DNA from: Bacillota bacterium
Lineage (GTDB): Bacteria; Bacillota; Desulfotomaculia; Desulfotomaculales; Ammonificaceae
Assembly (NCBI GenBank): GCA_040755295.1
Contig: JBFMBK010000008.1
Span: 1-64,000, forward strand
Length of the DNA: 64,000 nucleotides
Reading direction: 5' to 3'
Shown here: positions 47,301 to 58,700 of the stretch, piece by piece
Numbering within the stretch: position 1 is the stretch's first letter
How the letters are laid out: every line of letters begins with the position of its first letter
Program-made: the position numbers and the translations under genes
The notes under the pieces: generated by a model
Databases searched by the model: none
Told to the model about the DNA's origin: nothing
What the model saw: only the letters and a program-made list of their open reading frames with translations

Positions 47301-47536
47301 TGGTACTGGCGGTGACCGATCAGGGCAGCGGCGTAAAGGCAGAATTCGTCGAAAGGCTCGGCGAACCGTTTTTCTCGACCAAGGAGTACGGCACCGGCCT
47401 TGGATTGTCCGTATGTCACCGGATAGCCCAGCGGCATAACGCACTGGTGTCGTTCGAAACCGGTCCCGGCGGGACCACCTTCTACGTCAAATTTAAAATC
47501 CCCTACAACGGCCGTACTCTGAATACCGTTTCCTGA
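44318..47536 (+). CDS. GAF/multi-PAS sensor histidine kinase
   Basis: A probably cytoplasmic sensor kinase of about 1072 residues. N-terminal GAF-like domain (GALIVIIHSYDADSDCVVTRAL onward); a coiled-coil; five PAS domains (near LLMDHAPVGIYEIDL, FDASPNPILITV, ILESISDGFYAFDD, ILDSITDALYVLDT and FNACPVPMVLTS); HisKA with LAHEIRNPIASVKGLLEL carrying the phosphorylated His; and HATPase_c with NLTRNGFQAMQPGG and GTGLGLSVCHRIAQRH. No membrane helices. The first standard start is TTG at 44447 without a ribosome site. The frame is open further up, and a CTG at 44318 has AAGGGGGAGAGCGGG before it; that start adds 43 residues. No response regulator is adjacent. Confidence 0.88.
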   Translation: MSKTAKNTPLEGVEETQQFLLETATGFAALPLDKDIYRFTAARLKKLVHGALIVIIHSYDADSDCVVTRALDGNKSAVNYIKQNMGNMVGRSWKMKDKARSELVTGKLLKIPGKLHELSFGTIQKELYSSIEQALDVGDIFVLGFAWEGRLFGNAVVIMKEGLELPDPGAIEIFINLASLALQRKLVVDELQRSKAELERSVERRTCELAETNRALRYQIDGRAKTVEALEKSNQKYQLLMDHAPVGIYEIDLATNRFISMNGAMCRYLGYSEQELLSMSAFDILTEESKKHFAERVRKMMSGEPVSENSEYEVVCKDGRKYWAAIKAAIEFRDGKPVKAYIVAADITERKKMEQDLRLSEERFRKVFDASPNPILITVLESGRIIDVNQAFLDKTGYTREEVISRTPVGLGFIDQSQREALIQTVTKTGSASGVELRIGSKRGKPRDTLYSGVVVEINGDQCLLSVVVDITERKRMEEELRNSHERINNILESISDGFYAFDDRWCFTYINKKSEELLPGGKSREELLGRNIWETYPEVVGSKHHRKLQKVMSEKVESHFETRSVYTGQWFEVHAYPAKDGISVFHRNISKRKKLEDELKQKNDQITHILDSITDALYVLDTRWRFVYLNDKGEELLPPGKTSRDVVGRNVWHLFPEMVGTDYYHELWKAVLEKTPVRFETTHGYSKKWYEVFAYPYAKGISVLVRNISERKSIEEQLRLSRDRFHTIFNACPVPMVLTSQDSYRIVDVNEAFLAYGYTREELVGHPGGQVFGIDEATLRELRRTIKKHGCISGVELTVRDKRGEARQVLYNAVTIDVNGGKCILGAIVDVTERKKQEQEMLRLERLNLAGQLAAVLAHEIRNPIASVKGLLELAGLREEGECSWYRSYAGTITKELDRANLMIKEFLNLAKEKPIIQTVQNLNAVVESVLPLIKADANAGENGLKTDLQPVPDLLLDEQEIRQVILNLTRNGFQAMQPGGCMTVQTFVEGDKVVLAVTDQGSGVKAEFVERLGEPFFSTKEYGTGLGLSVCHRIAQRHNALVSFETGPGGTTFYVKFKIPYNGRTLNTVS

Positions 47537-47621
47537 ACCGCCTTTCCTAATTAGAACCTGCTTGCCCGAGTGCTGTCCTTCGCGTAAACCCACGCTGTCG
47601 CCCGGCCTTCATAAACATCCA

Positions 47622-47716
47622 CTACCCGCCGGCAGAAGAGCGGGCAACCTCCTTGGCAAACCCGGCGTTAGGATGAAAATCGTCCCGGCTGTGCGCGTAT
47701 CTGCCTTGCATGTGTT
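47622..47716 (-). pseudogene. Possible remnant of an SGNH/GDSL hydrolase C-terminus
   Basis: Minus-strand translation gives about 30 residues including HSRDDFHPNAGFAKEVA, which resembles the catalytic DxxHP end of SGNH hydrolases. It has no start and no upstream domain. Weak evidence; it lies just outside the left rnpB-like repeat. Confidence 0.3.
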
Positions 47717-47762
47717 TACCCGCCTTTGGTCTCCATGGCGTAAAAGCATTATCACCGCAAAA

Positions 47763-47827
47763 AATAAGCCAAACCGCGGGTTATGTCGCGATTCGGCGCG
47801 GGTGAGCAAACCTGTAAGCCGAGTTCC
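47763..47827 (-). repeat. Orphan copy of the rnpB 3' end and terminator (left island border)
   Basis: 65 bases aligned without gaps to 60346-60410 with five differences by eye. It contains the rnpB terminator hairpin (with CGCGATTCGGC), the P1 3' strand GAGCAAACCTGTAAG in plus-strand reading, and GCCGAGTTC. No other part of rnpB is present here. It has the same orientation as the intact gene's 3' end, so the two copies form a direct repeat 12.6 kb apart. Confidence 0.9.
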
Positions 47828-47864
47828 AAGGAGGAAACAACCAAGGGTCTCTTGGCGCACGTCT

Positions 47865-48134
47865 TCAAGGAGTTTGAGGGTTTTCAGGGTCCGCATGCCG
47901 TGCGGGCCCGCGAAAGTCCATATTCACCAAACTGAACGGCATAGGCGCGGCATCCCTTTTCCCCTCGCCGATAACCACGACGCCATCCATATCCACAGAT
48001 TGAAGTGCAAACCCCATAGCATCCACCGCTGCTTGATCAGCAGATTCTTTGTCTCCACGACCCATCCGGTGAGCGGCGGCCATGGCTGCGGCCTCCGTGA
48101 CTCTAACCAGCTCGAAAGCGAGGTTGCGATCCAT
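47865..48134 (-). pseudogene. glpX: Truncated class II fructose-1,6-bisphosphatase (glpX)
   Basis: The first 65 residues closely resemble the GlpX N-terminus ([52 protein letters not shown]). The reading then changes to unrelated residues and stops at 89 aa, whereas intact GlpX is about 320 aa and carries the metal- and phosphate-binding residues beyond this point. It is a broken gene, with the break near 47940. The left rnpB copy lies 40 bases beyond its 3' end. Confidence 0.8.
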
Positions 48135-48220
48135 AGGTTCTCGCAGGTAGGCACCTCTTGTTGCTTAGATAATTATAGGGAGACAGTTCTCTTGAGTGGG
48201 AATGAAAGCGGCGCGGGCAT

Positions 48221-48844
48221 CTAAGGTGCGGATTCGGTGGCTGGGACATTCCCGTCGACTTCCTCCGCCTTTTCGGCCCGAGCCTGCTGATGCAAGCCTG
48301 CAACCATATCGTTAGGGTCGGCTAAGATAGTCACCGCCGGACCCACCTGCAGATTCCCTACCCGAATTACGGCTCCCGCCTCCGTCAATCCAGAGAGATC
48401 CACCTGAATGTTGGCCGGGAGGTCGGCCGGCAAACATTCGACCATCACTTCGCTCAGCGACCGCAGCACTGTCACGCCGCCTAGGGTGCCCAGCGCGGCT
48501 TCATTGACGAAATGGAGATGAACAAGGGTCTTTAGCTTCTCAGTTGCCGTTACCTGGTAGAAATCCACATGGATGGTTTCCCCGCCGACGGGGTTGCGCT
48601 GCACCTTCTTGATGAAGGCTTGGACTGCGGGCTTGTTTGCCACCTTCAACAAAAAAATGCTGTTCGAGCCGCAGCGCAACAGCTTCTGCAACGCCGCGCC
48701 GTTCACCTGAAGCGCCACCGACGGCTGATTATGGCCGTACATAATGGCCGGAACGAGCCCCTGTTGACGGAGCCGTTTAACATGCTTCCCAGATATGGTT
48801 CTTTCTTCTGCCACCAGTTCCAATTGTTCCAATTGATTACTCAT
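48221..48844 (-). CDS. rplY: 50S ribosomal protein L25 (Ctc type)
   Basis: A 207-residue two-domain L25/Ctc protein that binds 5S rRNA. It has GKHVKRLRQQGLVPAIMYG and the NPVGGETIHVDFYQV segment in the N-terminal domain, then the TL5/Ctc C-terminal beta domain (IQVDLSGLTEAGAVIRVGNLQ). In many Firmicutes this gene lies near spoVC/pth; here it is in the island between a broken glpX and a regulator, so it may be a displaced or extra copy. Confidence 0.9.
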   Translation of the reverse strand: MSNQLEQLELVAEERTISGKHVKRLRQQGLVPAIMYGHNQPSVALQVNGAALQKLLRCGSNSIFLLKVANKPAVQAFIKKVQRNPVGGETIHVDFYQVTATEKLKTLVHLHFVNEAALGTLGGVTVLRSLSEVMVECLPADLPANIQVDLSGLTEAGAVIRVGNLQVGPAVTILADPNDMVAGLHQQARAEKAEEVDGNVPATESAP

Positions 48845-49157
48845 AGCTCTCCTTCCACAACTCGGTCCCGCACGGGCCGCGAGCGCGGGGTATTTTTAAT
48901 GGGCAGCACAGCCGCTCGCCCGGCCTCATTCCTCGGCTGAAGGCCTGCGTGCCCGATTCGGGGTGCTCAATGTTCTTGCGATGAAACGCATTTCCTGTTC
49001 ATAGGTTTAACCTCGCTCCTATTGGTTAGCACATTATCACAGAGGGCCTTTTGATAACGGTTTGGTCCCAGCGCGCCCGGGATAATGAGAGTCTTGGAGG
49101 ACACCCCTCCGAAGGAGTCCGGAGTCCTTCGGACCAAAGCTCCGGCCTGACGGTACA
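48845..49157. other. Intergenic region with a 9-bp inverted repeat
   Basis: 313 bases without a gene. A perfect inverted repeat TCCGAAGGA / TCCTTCGGA with an 8-base loop lies at 49108-49133 and could be a regulator site or a weak hairpin. It has no T-run. Confidence 0.5.
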
Positions 49158-49598
49158 TCAGGGCCTCGGCACCGGGCCCGCCGCTCCCTCGGCCATATCT
49201 TCATCCTGCGCGATGGGGGGATCCTCTCCACCGCAGTCACACCCTGCGCGGTCGTGATTGCGCTGCAGTAATCCGAGCAGTTCTCCAACGGTGACCGTGC
49301 GTTCGACCGGGTGCTTTAGGGGTAGGGAGGTGTTCAGCCGGTATCGGTTGCGCCGGCCGACTTTCTCCCGCTGGATATAGTGTTCGGTTAGGAGGTCCGC
49401 CACGATCTTACGTGCTGCGCGCTCAGTGATCCCCACCGCCTGAGCTATCGCCAGGCCGGTGCTGTCCGGATAGCGACCGATGTAGGTGAGCGCCAACCCG
49501 TGGTTTGTCAGAAAGCTCCATGAGGCCACCGTACTACCCCCCCAAAGCGCTTCCACGGTCATTGCCATTTCCCGAAAAAATGGTGTAGCCGTAAACAC
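49158..49598 (-). CDS. Winged helix-turn-helix regulator (MarR-like)
   Basis: A 146-residue regulator. The central 70 residues, LTNHGLALTYIGRYPDSTGL and ERAARKIVADLLTEHYI, form a winged HTH; the wing has KVGRRNRYRLNTSLPLKHP, and VERTVTVGELLGLLQRN follows. The C-terminus is acidic with a CDCGG pair. The start is uncertain: the GTG used has no ribosome site, and internal ATGs at codons 11 and 13 are alternatives. It is divergent from the giant glucan synthase gene, which it may control. Confidence 0.75.
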   Translation of the reverse strand: MFTATPFFREMAMTVEALWGGSTVASWSFLTNHGLALTYIGRYPDSTGLAIAQAVGITERAARKIVADLLTEHYIQREKVGRRNRYRLNTSLPLKHPVERTVTVGELLGLLQRNHDRAGCDCGGEDPPIAQDEDMAEGAAGPVPRP

Positions 49599-49786
49599 GA
49601 ATAATGATGCAGGATTTACAATTCATGTATTATGCTCTATTATAGCATATGTGGAAGGAAAATGCGAACCCTTCCTCAATACACTTTTGATGGGAGCTTA
49701 CTATCTACAATCTATGGCCTGGCGTAAAGGCGGCGCCGTCCATTATCCTGGCCTCTTACCCAGATCGCGAGGCCGGCCGGCTCGCC

Positions 49787-52700
49787 TTGCGGAGCATCCG
49801 GCGCAGCCGCTTCCGGCGTGCAGGCGCAGTGTCCAGCACTCCCGGTGGGCGAATCGTCGTCGAGGACAACGGACTCTCCCCGCATTGGGGCGGCCTGATG
49901 GGCGGGCTCGCCGCTCTCGCCGTGGCCGCCGGCTATTTCCTCCTACTGGCGCCAAAGCACCCTGGTCTAGCCACCCCCGAGTGGATAACTATCGCTGCCT
50001 TGACTGCGACTGGCACGCTCGCAGGCTCGCTCTTTCGTCGGTGGCTTGACCGCGGCGTACGAGACTCAATTCTCGAGAGATATCGGCGCTGGTTGATCAC
50101 CGGCGAAACGCTGGTGATCGCCGAGGCGGGGGACAGCCAGGCCAGAACGGCACTAGCCTGGCTCCGAGAAACGGAAGAAGGCCAGCCGACTACGTTCATC
50201 ATCCGCCCGCACCCCGAAATCCCTGGCCGCGTCGCCGAGTTCCGGCGACGCGAACGCTACTCTCCGGAGCAGCTGAAGCTTTATGCGGCCACGCTGGCGG
50301 ACCAACACATCGGCGCGCCTGGTGCGCGCCGCCCTCAGCCGCTATGGGACCACCTGCGCGACTGCGAGCGTATGATCGACGCGATCACCGTTGACCTTGC
50401 CCAGGCCGTCCGGTTGGAACAAGGCATCTCGATCTCGGCCGAGTGGCTGCTCGACAACGCCTACGTGATCCAGCATCAACTCGCGGACGTGCGCCGGAAC
50501 CTCTCCCGTCAGCTTTATGATTTTTTGCCCACGCTGGGCATCGGTCCACACCTGGGCGAGCCGCGAGCTTACGATCTTTCCGCCGAATTGGTCGCCCACA
50601 CCGATGCTGAGCTAACCGAGCAAGACGTCGTCGATTTCCTGCGCGCTTACCAGCGAATCTCGCCCATGACTATAAGCGAGCTTTGGGCGCTGCCATTACT
50701 CCTGCGGTTTGCCCTCATCGAGAGCTTGAGCTACCTGTCCGCTCGGATTGACGAACAGCAACACGAGTTCGAGTGGGCCGATTTCTGGGCCAATCGACTG
50801 CTCGTCGCCGCTCGTCGGACTCCAGATCGCCTGCTCTTCATGCTCGCCGAGTTGGCCCGCGAGTATCCTGATCCTCCCGTCGTGTTGGCCGACCGGCTGA
50901 TAAGTCAGCTCCAGGGTGAGTCGCTTGCCCTCGGCCCCGTCTTGGCCTGGTTGGAGCTGAAGTGGGGACAACCGGTGTTCGATGCTATTCAGCAAGAGGA
51001 GCGCCGCCACTTTGCCGATCAGTCTACAATCGCTAACGGGATTGGCAGCTTGCGGCTGCTGGCCCGATTAGATTGGCGAGACGTTTTCGAGCAGGTTAGC
51101 CTCGTCGATGATATCTTGCGGGCGGAGCCGGCCGACGTCTACCGCCGGATGGACTTCGGTACGCGCGATCGCTACCGCCACGTGATCGAGGAGATCGCTC
51201 GGCGCTCACATGGGACCGAGCTAGCGGTCGCCCGCGCTGCCGTCGATTTGGCCCGGGGAGCCAGCTCCGGCTGCGCAGCACACGTTGGATACTACCTGAT
51301 CGACGCCGGGCGCCCGTTGCTTGAAGGCATGTTTAAGTATCGCCCCACGGTTCGTCAGCATCTTCGTATGAGCATCTTCCGCCGTCCAGCCCTGACGTAC
51401 CTCGGCAGTATTGCCCTGGGCACCGCGGTAATCCTGGCAGTTCCGCTAGTGCTGGCGATTCCCGGCGGCGCGGACTTGATCCGGCTCGCGCTCCTTTTCG
51501 CGCTCTGCCTTCTGGCGCTTGTGCCGGCCAGTGAGCTGGCGGTACAGGCCGTCAACTTTGTCGTGGCGATGGCCCTTTTTCCTCATCCTCTACCCAAGCT
51601 CGCTTTCGCCGATGGCATTCCCGATGAGTGGCTGACGTTGATCGTGATTCCCACTCTGCTGACCTCACCCGAGTCAATTCGGGAGGATCTCGATCGCCTC
51701 GAGATCCGCTACCTGGCTAATCGCGACGCGAATCTTCGGTTTGCTCTCCTTGCCGATCTCGTGGATGCTGCCGAGCGCGAGACTCCGGAGGACGCGGCCC
51801 TGGTCGAAGCGGCGGTTCGGGGTATTGAACAGCTCAACACCCGTTATCCCGAGCACGGCTTTGCCCTTTTCTTCCGCCCGCGTCGGTGGAGTGAGACCGA
51901 GCAGTGCTGGATGGGTTGGGAGCGCAAGCGTGGCAAGATCGAGGAACTTAACGCCTGGCTGATTGGCGAGGCGGAGCCTTCGTCGGACACGCTCCGACCC
52001 ATCGCGGGCGACACCGCCCTGCTTGAAGGCGTGCGATTCGTGATCACCCTGGATGCCGACACCGAGCTTCCGCACGGGACGGCACGTCGCTTGATCGGTA
52101 CGCTCGCACACCCCCTCAACCTGCCGCAACTGGCGGCCGATGGAGAGGGAGTCACCCGGGGTTACACGATAATCCAGCCCCGGGTAAGTACAAGCCTGCC
52201 GAGTGCGACCGCCACGCGCTTCTCTCGGATCTTCGCCAACTCGATCGGGGTCGACCCTTATTCCCAGGTCATATCTGACCTCTACCAGGATGTGGCGGGT
52301 GAAGGCAGCTACTATGGCAAAGGCATCTACGAAGTGGCCACCTTGCACCGCGTGCTCGGCGGCCGTTTCCCCACGGCCAAGCTGCTCAGCCACGACCTCC
52401 TGGAGGGTGCTCACGTCAGGGTGGGGATGGCCACCGACATCGAACTCTTCGATGCCTTTCCTGGTAGCTACCTTGCCGAGATCAGGCGCCAGCATCGCTG
52501 GATCCGCGGCGATTGGCAGATTGCTGCCTGGTGCGGCTGCTCTGTCCCTTCGGCCAATGACCGGCGGGTGCGCAATCCTCTGGGGGCGCTCAATCGTTGG
52601 AAACTTCTCGACAACCTGCGCCGCAGTCTGGTTCCCGTCGCCAGTGTCGGACTGCTCCTGGCCGGCTGGTTCGCGTTCCCCGGCCCTGCGGTGCCTGTGA

Positions 52701-55700
52701 GCATTCTGGTTAGCCTCCTCGTTGGCTCAAGTCTGCTGGTGGCTCCGGCACTACGCCTCATCTTCTGGGTGCCGGTCCAGCCGCGCGCCGTTCTTACCTC
52801 TAAGCGAGCCTGGCGCGATCAGGGTGTCCCCTGGCTACGTGCCGTCATCGGCATAGTGTTTCTGCCCCATCAAGCCGCCGTCACGCTTGATGCCATCGCG
52901 CGCACATTTCAGCGAACCCTTATCTCGCGCAGACACCTCCTCGAGTGGCAGACCTACAAGGCAGGCCGGCACTCTCGGGCCGGCAATCTTCGGCTAGTCG
53001 GACAATTGGCGCTGATCAGCCTAGCCTCGATTGGAGTAGGGGCAGGGCTTCTCCTGGTTAATCCGGCCGCGGCCTATGCCGCGACGCCGTTTCTGCTGGC
53101 CTGGCTGCTCTCGCCGGTCGTCGCCGCCTGGCTCGGCAACAGCCGAAAAAGCGGGGTCAACCTGGCCCTGGGCCATGCGGATCGCCAGGAACTGCGCCGC
53201 ATTGCCCGAGAAACCTGGCGTTACTTCGACGATTTCGTCGGACCCGAAACAAACTGGCTGCCGCCCGATAACTATCAGGAGGCGCCACGGGTCGAGCTTG
53301 CCGAGCGGACCTCGCCGACGAACATCGGCCTCTGGCTGCTCGCCACGCTCGCGGCCCGCGACCTCGGATATCTCACCGCTGACCAGGCCATAGAGCGCGG
53401 GCAAGCTACTATGGACACCCTAGAGCGGATCGAGCGCTTCGACGGGCACCTCCTCAACTGGTATAACACTCGGACCCTCGATCCGCTTGTGCCGCGCTAC
53501 GTCTCGACTGTCGATAGCGGCAACCTTCTGGCGAGTCTCTGGACGCTCGCCCAAGGCTACCGGGAGATGCTCTCCCGTCCCGCAATCGGACCCCAGGCGC
53601 TGCAAGGTTTAGCGGATACCCTCGCACTCGTCGGCGTCCACCAGCGGCAGTCCTCCGAGACGCGGAGGCGCGCCGACACCGGCCCCATCGCCGGCGCCGT
53701 CCAGGAACTGTCACGGCTATTCGGTAACCCGCCGGATGACCCTGAGGCGATAGCCGAGCGTTTGCGAGCGGCCATTGAGCCGGCACGGGAGCTTGTTCGT
53801 GCCCTGCGGGTCGACTCTCCAGCTTCCCGTTGCCAGCCGGTCAAGGCCGTGGAGTCGAAGGCCGCCTACTGGGCCACTCAGGTCGAGCGACAGGTCTTAG
53901 CCTGGCTCGATGTCGTCGACCGTTACTCACCTTTCGTGGAGCGTCTTGGGGGTCCACGGTCTCAACGCGTGGCCCTGGCGGCCGATCTCGTCTCCCGAAT
54001 CGAGCGGCTGATTAGTCGAGTCGAGTGCTTCGCCGACGAAATCAACATGCGCTTCCTCTACGACCCGAAGCGCCGGCTCTTCACTATCGGATACAACGTC
54101 AGCGACCGACGCTTCGACTCGTCATACTATGACCTTCTGGCCAGCGAGGCACGAATGGCGAGCCTGGTGGCGATCGCCCGAGGCGACGTGCCGGCCGAAC
54201 ACTGGTTCGCTCTCGGCCGGCTTTTCGGGACGGCTCGCGGTCACCGGGTGCTCTACTCCTGGAGCGGCACGATGTTCGAGTACCTTATGCCGATGCTGCT
54301 GACCCGAAGCTACCGGCACACGCTTCTTTACGAAGCCAGCCGTGAAACGGTCGGGCTTCAGATCGACTACGGACTTCAGCAGGGCGTCCCCTGGGGCATC
54401 TCTGAGTCGGCTTTCGCGGCCGTGGACATCAACCATATCTATCAGTACCAGGCCTTCGGCGTGCCGGGGCTCGGGCTCAAGCGCGGGCTTGCCGACGATC
54501 TGGTCGTGGCCCCCTACGCCAGCGCGCTCGCCTTGATGGTCGATCCCGAGGCCGCACTGGCAAATCTCAAGCGGCTCGGCCGATTAGGGCTGTGCGGCGG
54601 CTATGGCTACTACGAATCGATCGACTACACCCGGCGGCGACAGCTAAGTAATCAGCGTGGAGTCGTCGTTCACACCTACATGGTCCATCATCAGGGAATG
54701 ACCCTCCTAGCGATAGATAATGCCTTGAACGCCGCCGTTATGCAGAGCCGGTTCCACGCCGACCGGCGCGTTCAGGCGATCGAGCCGCTTCTGTTCGAGC
54801 GGGCACCGATTGCGCCACTGCTGGTGAAGGCAACCGAGCGCGGCGAGTCACCCGCTCGGTTGCATATGACCGGTCCAATCGAGCCAACAGCACCCATCGA
54901 CGCGTCGGCTCCCGCCACACACCTGCTCGGCAACGGCGTCTACACCGTAATGGTGACCTCGGCCGGTGGCGGTTTCAGCCGGTGGCGCGACGTAGACGTG
55001 ACTCGCTGGCGAGCCGACACCACGCTTGACTCTTACGGTTCGTTCACTTACATCAGAGACTTAGACCGTGGCACGGTCTGGTCGGCAACCTATCAGCCGA
55101 TGCGAAAGCCCGCATCCCGTTATCAGGCCAGATTCACCCCCGACCGGGCCGAGTTCGAAAGGCGCGACTTCGGGATCGGCGTGACAACAAAGATCGGTGT
55201 CTCCCCGGAAGACGCCGTCGAGATCCGCCACTTGACACTTGCCAACTACTCGAACGGTCGGCGTCGTCTCGATGTGACGAGCTACGTGGAGCTGGCACTC
55301 TTGGCCCATGGCGCGGATCTGGCCCACCCTGCCTTCGGCAAGTTGTTCGTGGAGACCGAATTCCTTCCTGAGCAGGGCGCGCTGCTCGCGCGACGCAATC
55401 CTCGCTCGATGCAGGATCCTGCGGTCTGGGCTTCCCACTTTCTGTCGCTGCCGACTTCGCCGGATCTTACAATTGCTAACACCGGCTACGAGACCGACCG
55501 GGAGTGCTTTCTCGGGCGGGGGCGCAGTCTCGAGAATCCCCTAGGCCTGGAGGCCAAACTTACCGGCAAAGTCGGGCCTGTCCTCGATCCCATCTTCAGC
55601 TTGCGTTGCGAGGTGGTCCTGGACCCGGGAGAGCGGGTTGAGCTGGCTTTCGTGACCGGGGCCGCGGCGAGCCGAGAGGAGATGCTCGTCCTCGTCGATA

Positions 55701-58700
55701 AGTACCGGAACCACCACATAGTCCACAGCGCTCTCGAAGCCGCCGTCAGCCTCGGGCAATCAGTGGCTCGCCAGCTCTGCGTAACCGGCGACGACCTCAG
55801 GCGCTTCCAGCAGCTAGCTGGTCCTCTTCTCTACCCGAGTGCCCGGCTGCGAGCCTCGGACGCCCAGCTCCGCCGGAATCGGCTGGGCCAGTCTGGTCTC
55901 TGGGGTCACGGCATTTCGGGCGATCTGCCGATCCTCCTTGTCACCATCGGAGATCGACGCGATATGGAGGTCGTCAGGGAGGCGCTGCTTGCCCACGCAT
56001 ACTGGCGGCGTCTGGGATTCCGGGCCGACCTCGTCATCCTCAACGAGGAGGCAGGCGGCTACGCGCAACCTCTTCAGGAAGATCTGCGCCAAGTCATCCA
56101 GCACCACGCGGCGTCCACCCCACTCGACCAACCGGGCGGTATATTCTTACGCTCGGCCGCGCCATTGGCGGACAAGGACTCTGCACTTCTCCTTGCCGTG
56201 GCTCGGGCAGTGTTGGTGGCAGCACGCGGCCCACTCGTCCAGCAACTCAGGATCACGACCGAGCGGAGGGAGCTACCGCCGCCACTGACCGTCGGGCGAC
56301 GAGGGAGCGAGGAACCCTCGATGCCGCTGCCGTTCCTGGAACTGCCGTACTTCAACGGGTTGGGTGGTTTCACCCCTGATGGTCGGGAGTATGCGATCTA
56401 CCTCGGGCCGGGTACGCGCACCCCAGCGCCCTGGGTGAACGTGCTTGCCAACCCTGGCTTCGGTGCCATTGTCTCAGAATCAGGATCGGGTTTTGTCTGG
56501 GCTGCGAACTCCCAGACCAACCGGCTTACCTCTTGGTCCAATGACCCGGTAGGCGATCCGCCGGTTGAAGCGATCTACATCCGCGACGACCACCTGGGAG
56601 TGTTCTGGACGCCGACCGCCGTGCCGATCAGGGAACTCGACGCGTACAGAGCGCGCCACGGTCAAGGCTACACCCTTTTCGAGCACAACAGCCATGCCGT
56701 CGAGCAGGAGTTGTTGACGTTCGTGCCGCTGGACGAGACCGGAGGCGCCCCCGTGCGAATTCAGCGCCTTCGACTTCGCAACCGCTCTTCGCGCCGCCGT
56801 CGCTTCAGCGTCTTCGCTTACGCCGACTGGGTCCTCGGCACCAACCGCGAAGACACTCAGATGCACGTCGTCACGACCTGGGATGCTGTAAGCAGGACGG
56901 TGATAGCGCGCAACGCTTACCATCCTGATTTTGCGAACCGCGTGGCCTTCGCGAGCGCGAGTCCGTCGCCGTTGAGCTTCACCGCCGACCGGACCGAGTT
57001 CCTCGGACGAAATGGCTCATATGCCCAACCAGCCGCCCTGGCGCGCCAGATGCTCTCCGGCGAGGCTGGTGCGGGCCTCGACCCCGGCGTGGCGCTCCAA
57101 GTAGTCGTCGAGATCGAACCAGGGCAGGAGACGGAGATCACCTTCCTCCTCGGTGAGGCGGCGGATACTGTCGAGGCGCAGCGGCTGGTCGAGCGATTTC
57201 GCGATCCCGTTCGGGTTGAGCAGGCGTTCCAGGAAACCCGGGCCTGGTGGGATCACCTGCTCGGGACGATCCAGGTGGAGACTCCCGACCCGGCCGTTAA
57301 CTTCCTGCTCAATCGCTGGCTGCTCTACCAGGCGCTCTCTTGCCGCATCTGGGCCCGCTCTGGTTTCTATCAGTCGAGCGGCGCCATAGGCTTCCGCGAC
57401 CAGCTCCAGGATTGTCTCGCCCTCGCCTACGCCATGCCGGAGGTCGCGCGGCAGCAGATTCTCGCCGCGGCTTCCCGCCAGTTCATCGAGGGCGACGTCC
57501 AGCACTGGTGGCACCCGCAGTCTGGGGCGGGCGTACGGACGCGCGTCTCCGACGACCTGCTGTGGTTGCCCTACGCCACGGTACAATACGTTCGAGTGAC
57601 CGGCGACGTGCGAATTCTCGACGAGATGACGCCTTTCATCGAGGGCCCCCCGCTGGCCGACGGCGAGCCCGAGGCGTACTTCGTGCCGAGAATCTCCCTG
57701 GATTCGCACTCGCTTCTCGAACACTGTCGGCGGGCGATCGCCCAAGGCATCACCTCCGGGGCTCATGGCCTGCCGCTCATTGGCACCGGCGACTGGAACG
57801 ACGGGCTGAGCCGGGTTGGTGCTGAAGGCCGGGGCGAGAGCGTGTGGCTGGCCTGGTTCCTCATAGATGTGCTGAGCGGCTTCGCCGAGCTGCTGGAGGG
57901 ATGCGGGCAGAGCGCGGAGGCGCGAGAATATCGGGAGAGAGCCGAGCGTCTGGCCACAACCGTGGAGGAGCAAGCCTGGGATGGCGACTGGTACCGGCGG
58001 GCCTACTTCGACGACGGAACGCCGCTCGGTTCGCGCCAGAGCGCGGAGGCGCAGATCGACTCGATGCCACAGTCGTGGGCCATCATTTCTAAGGCAGCGG
58101 ACCCATCGCGCGCCGAGAAGGCGATGCGCGCGGTGGAGGAGCGTCTCGTGCGTTCTGCCGACGGGCTGGTCCTCCTATTCTCGCCCCCCTTCGACAAGTC
58201 ACCGGTTGATCCCGGCTACATCAAAGCGTATCCCCCGGGCGTTCGTGAGAACGGCGGGCAGTACACCCACGCCGCGCTTTGGGTGGCGATGGCCTTTGCC
58301 CGGCAGGGGGAGGGCGATAAGGCCGTCGAGATCCTCGGCATGCTAAATCCGGTCGAGCACTCGCGAACAACCGAGACGGCCGAGCGGTACCGGGTCGAGC
58401 CCTACGTCGTGGCGGCCGACGTTTACTCGCTCGAAGGCCGTGTCGGACAAGGAGGGTGGACCTGGTACACTGGCTCTGCCGGCTGGATGTATCGGGTCTG
58501 GTTGGAGGAGGTACTCGGGCTCAAGCTGCGAGGCAATGAGCTTCGACTGGATCCGGTCATTCCTACCAACTGGCCGGGCTTCACACTCCGCTGTCGGCTC
58601 GGGGGCGCGCGCTACGAGATCCGCGCCGAGAACCCCGACCACGTCGGCCGCGGTGTCACCTGGGTCGAGGTGGACGGTCGGCGCCTGCATGGGCAGACAA

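Noticed and set aside
47609-47896. Minus-strand 95-codon frame through the orphan rnpB copy
   Set aside because: It reads through a structural RNA fragment and its terminator, so it is unlikely to be coding.
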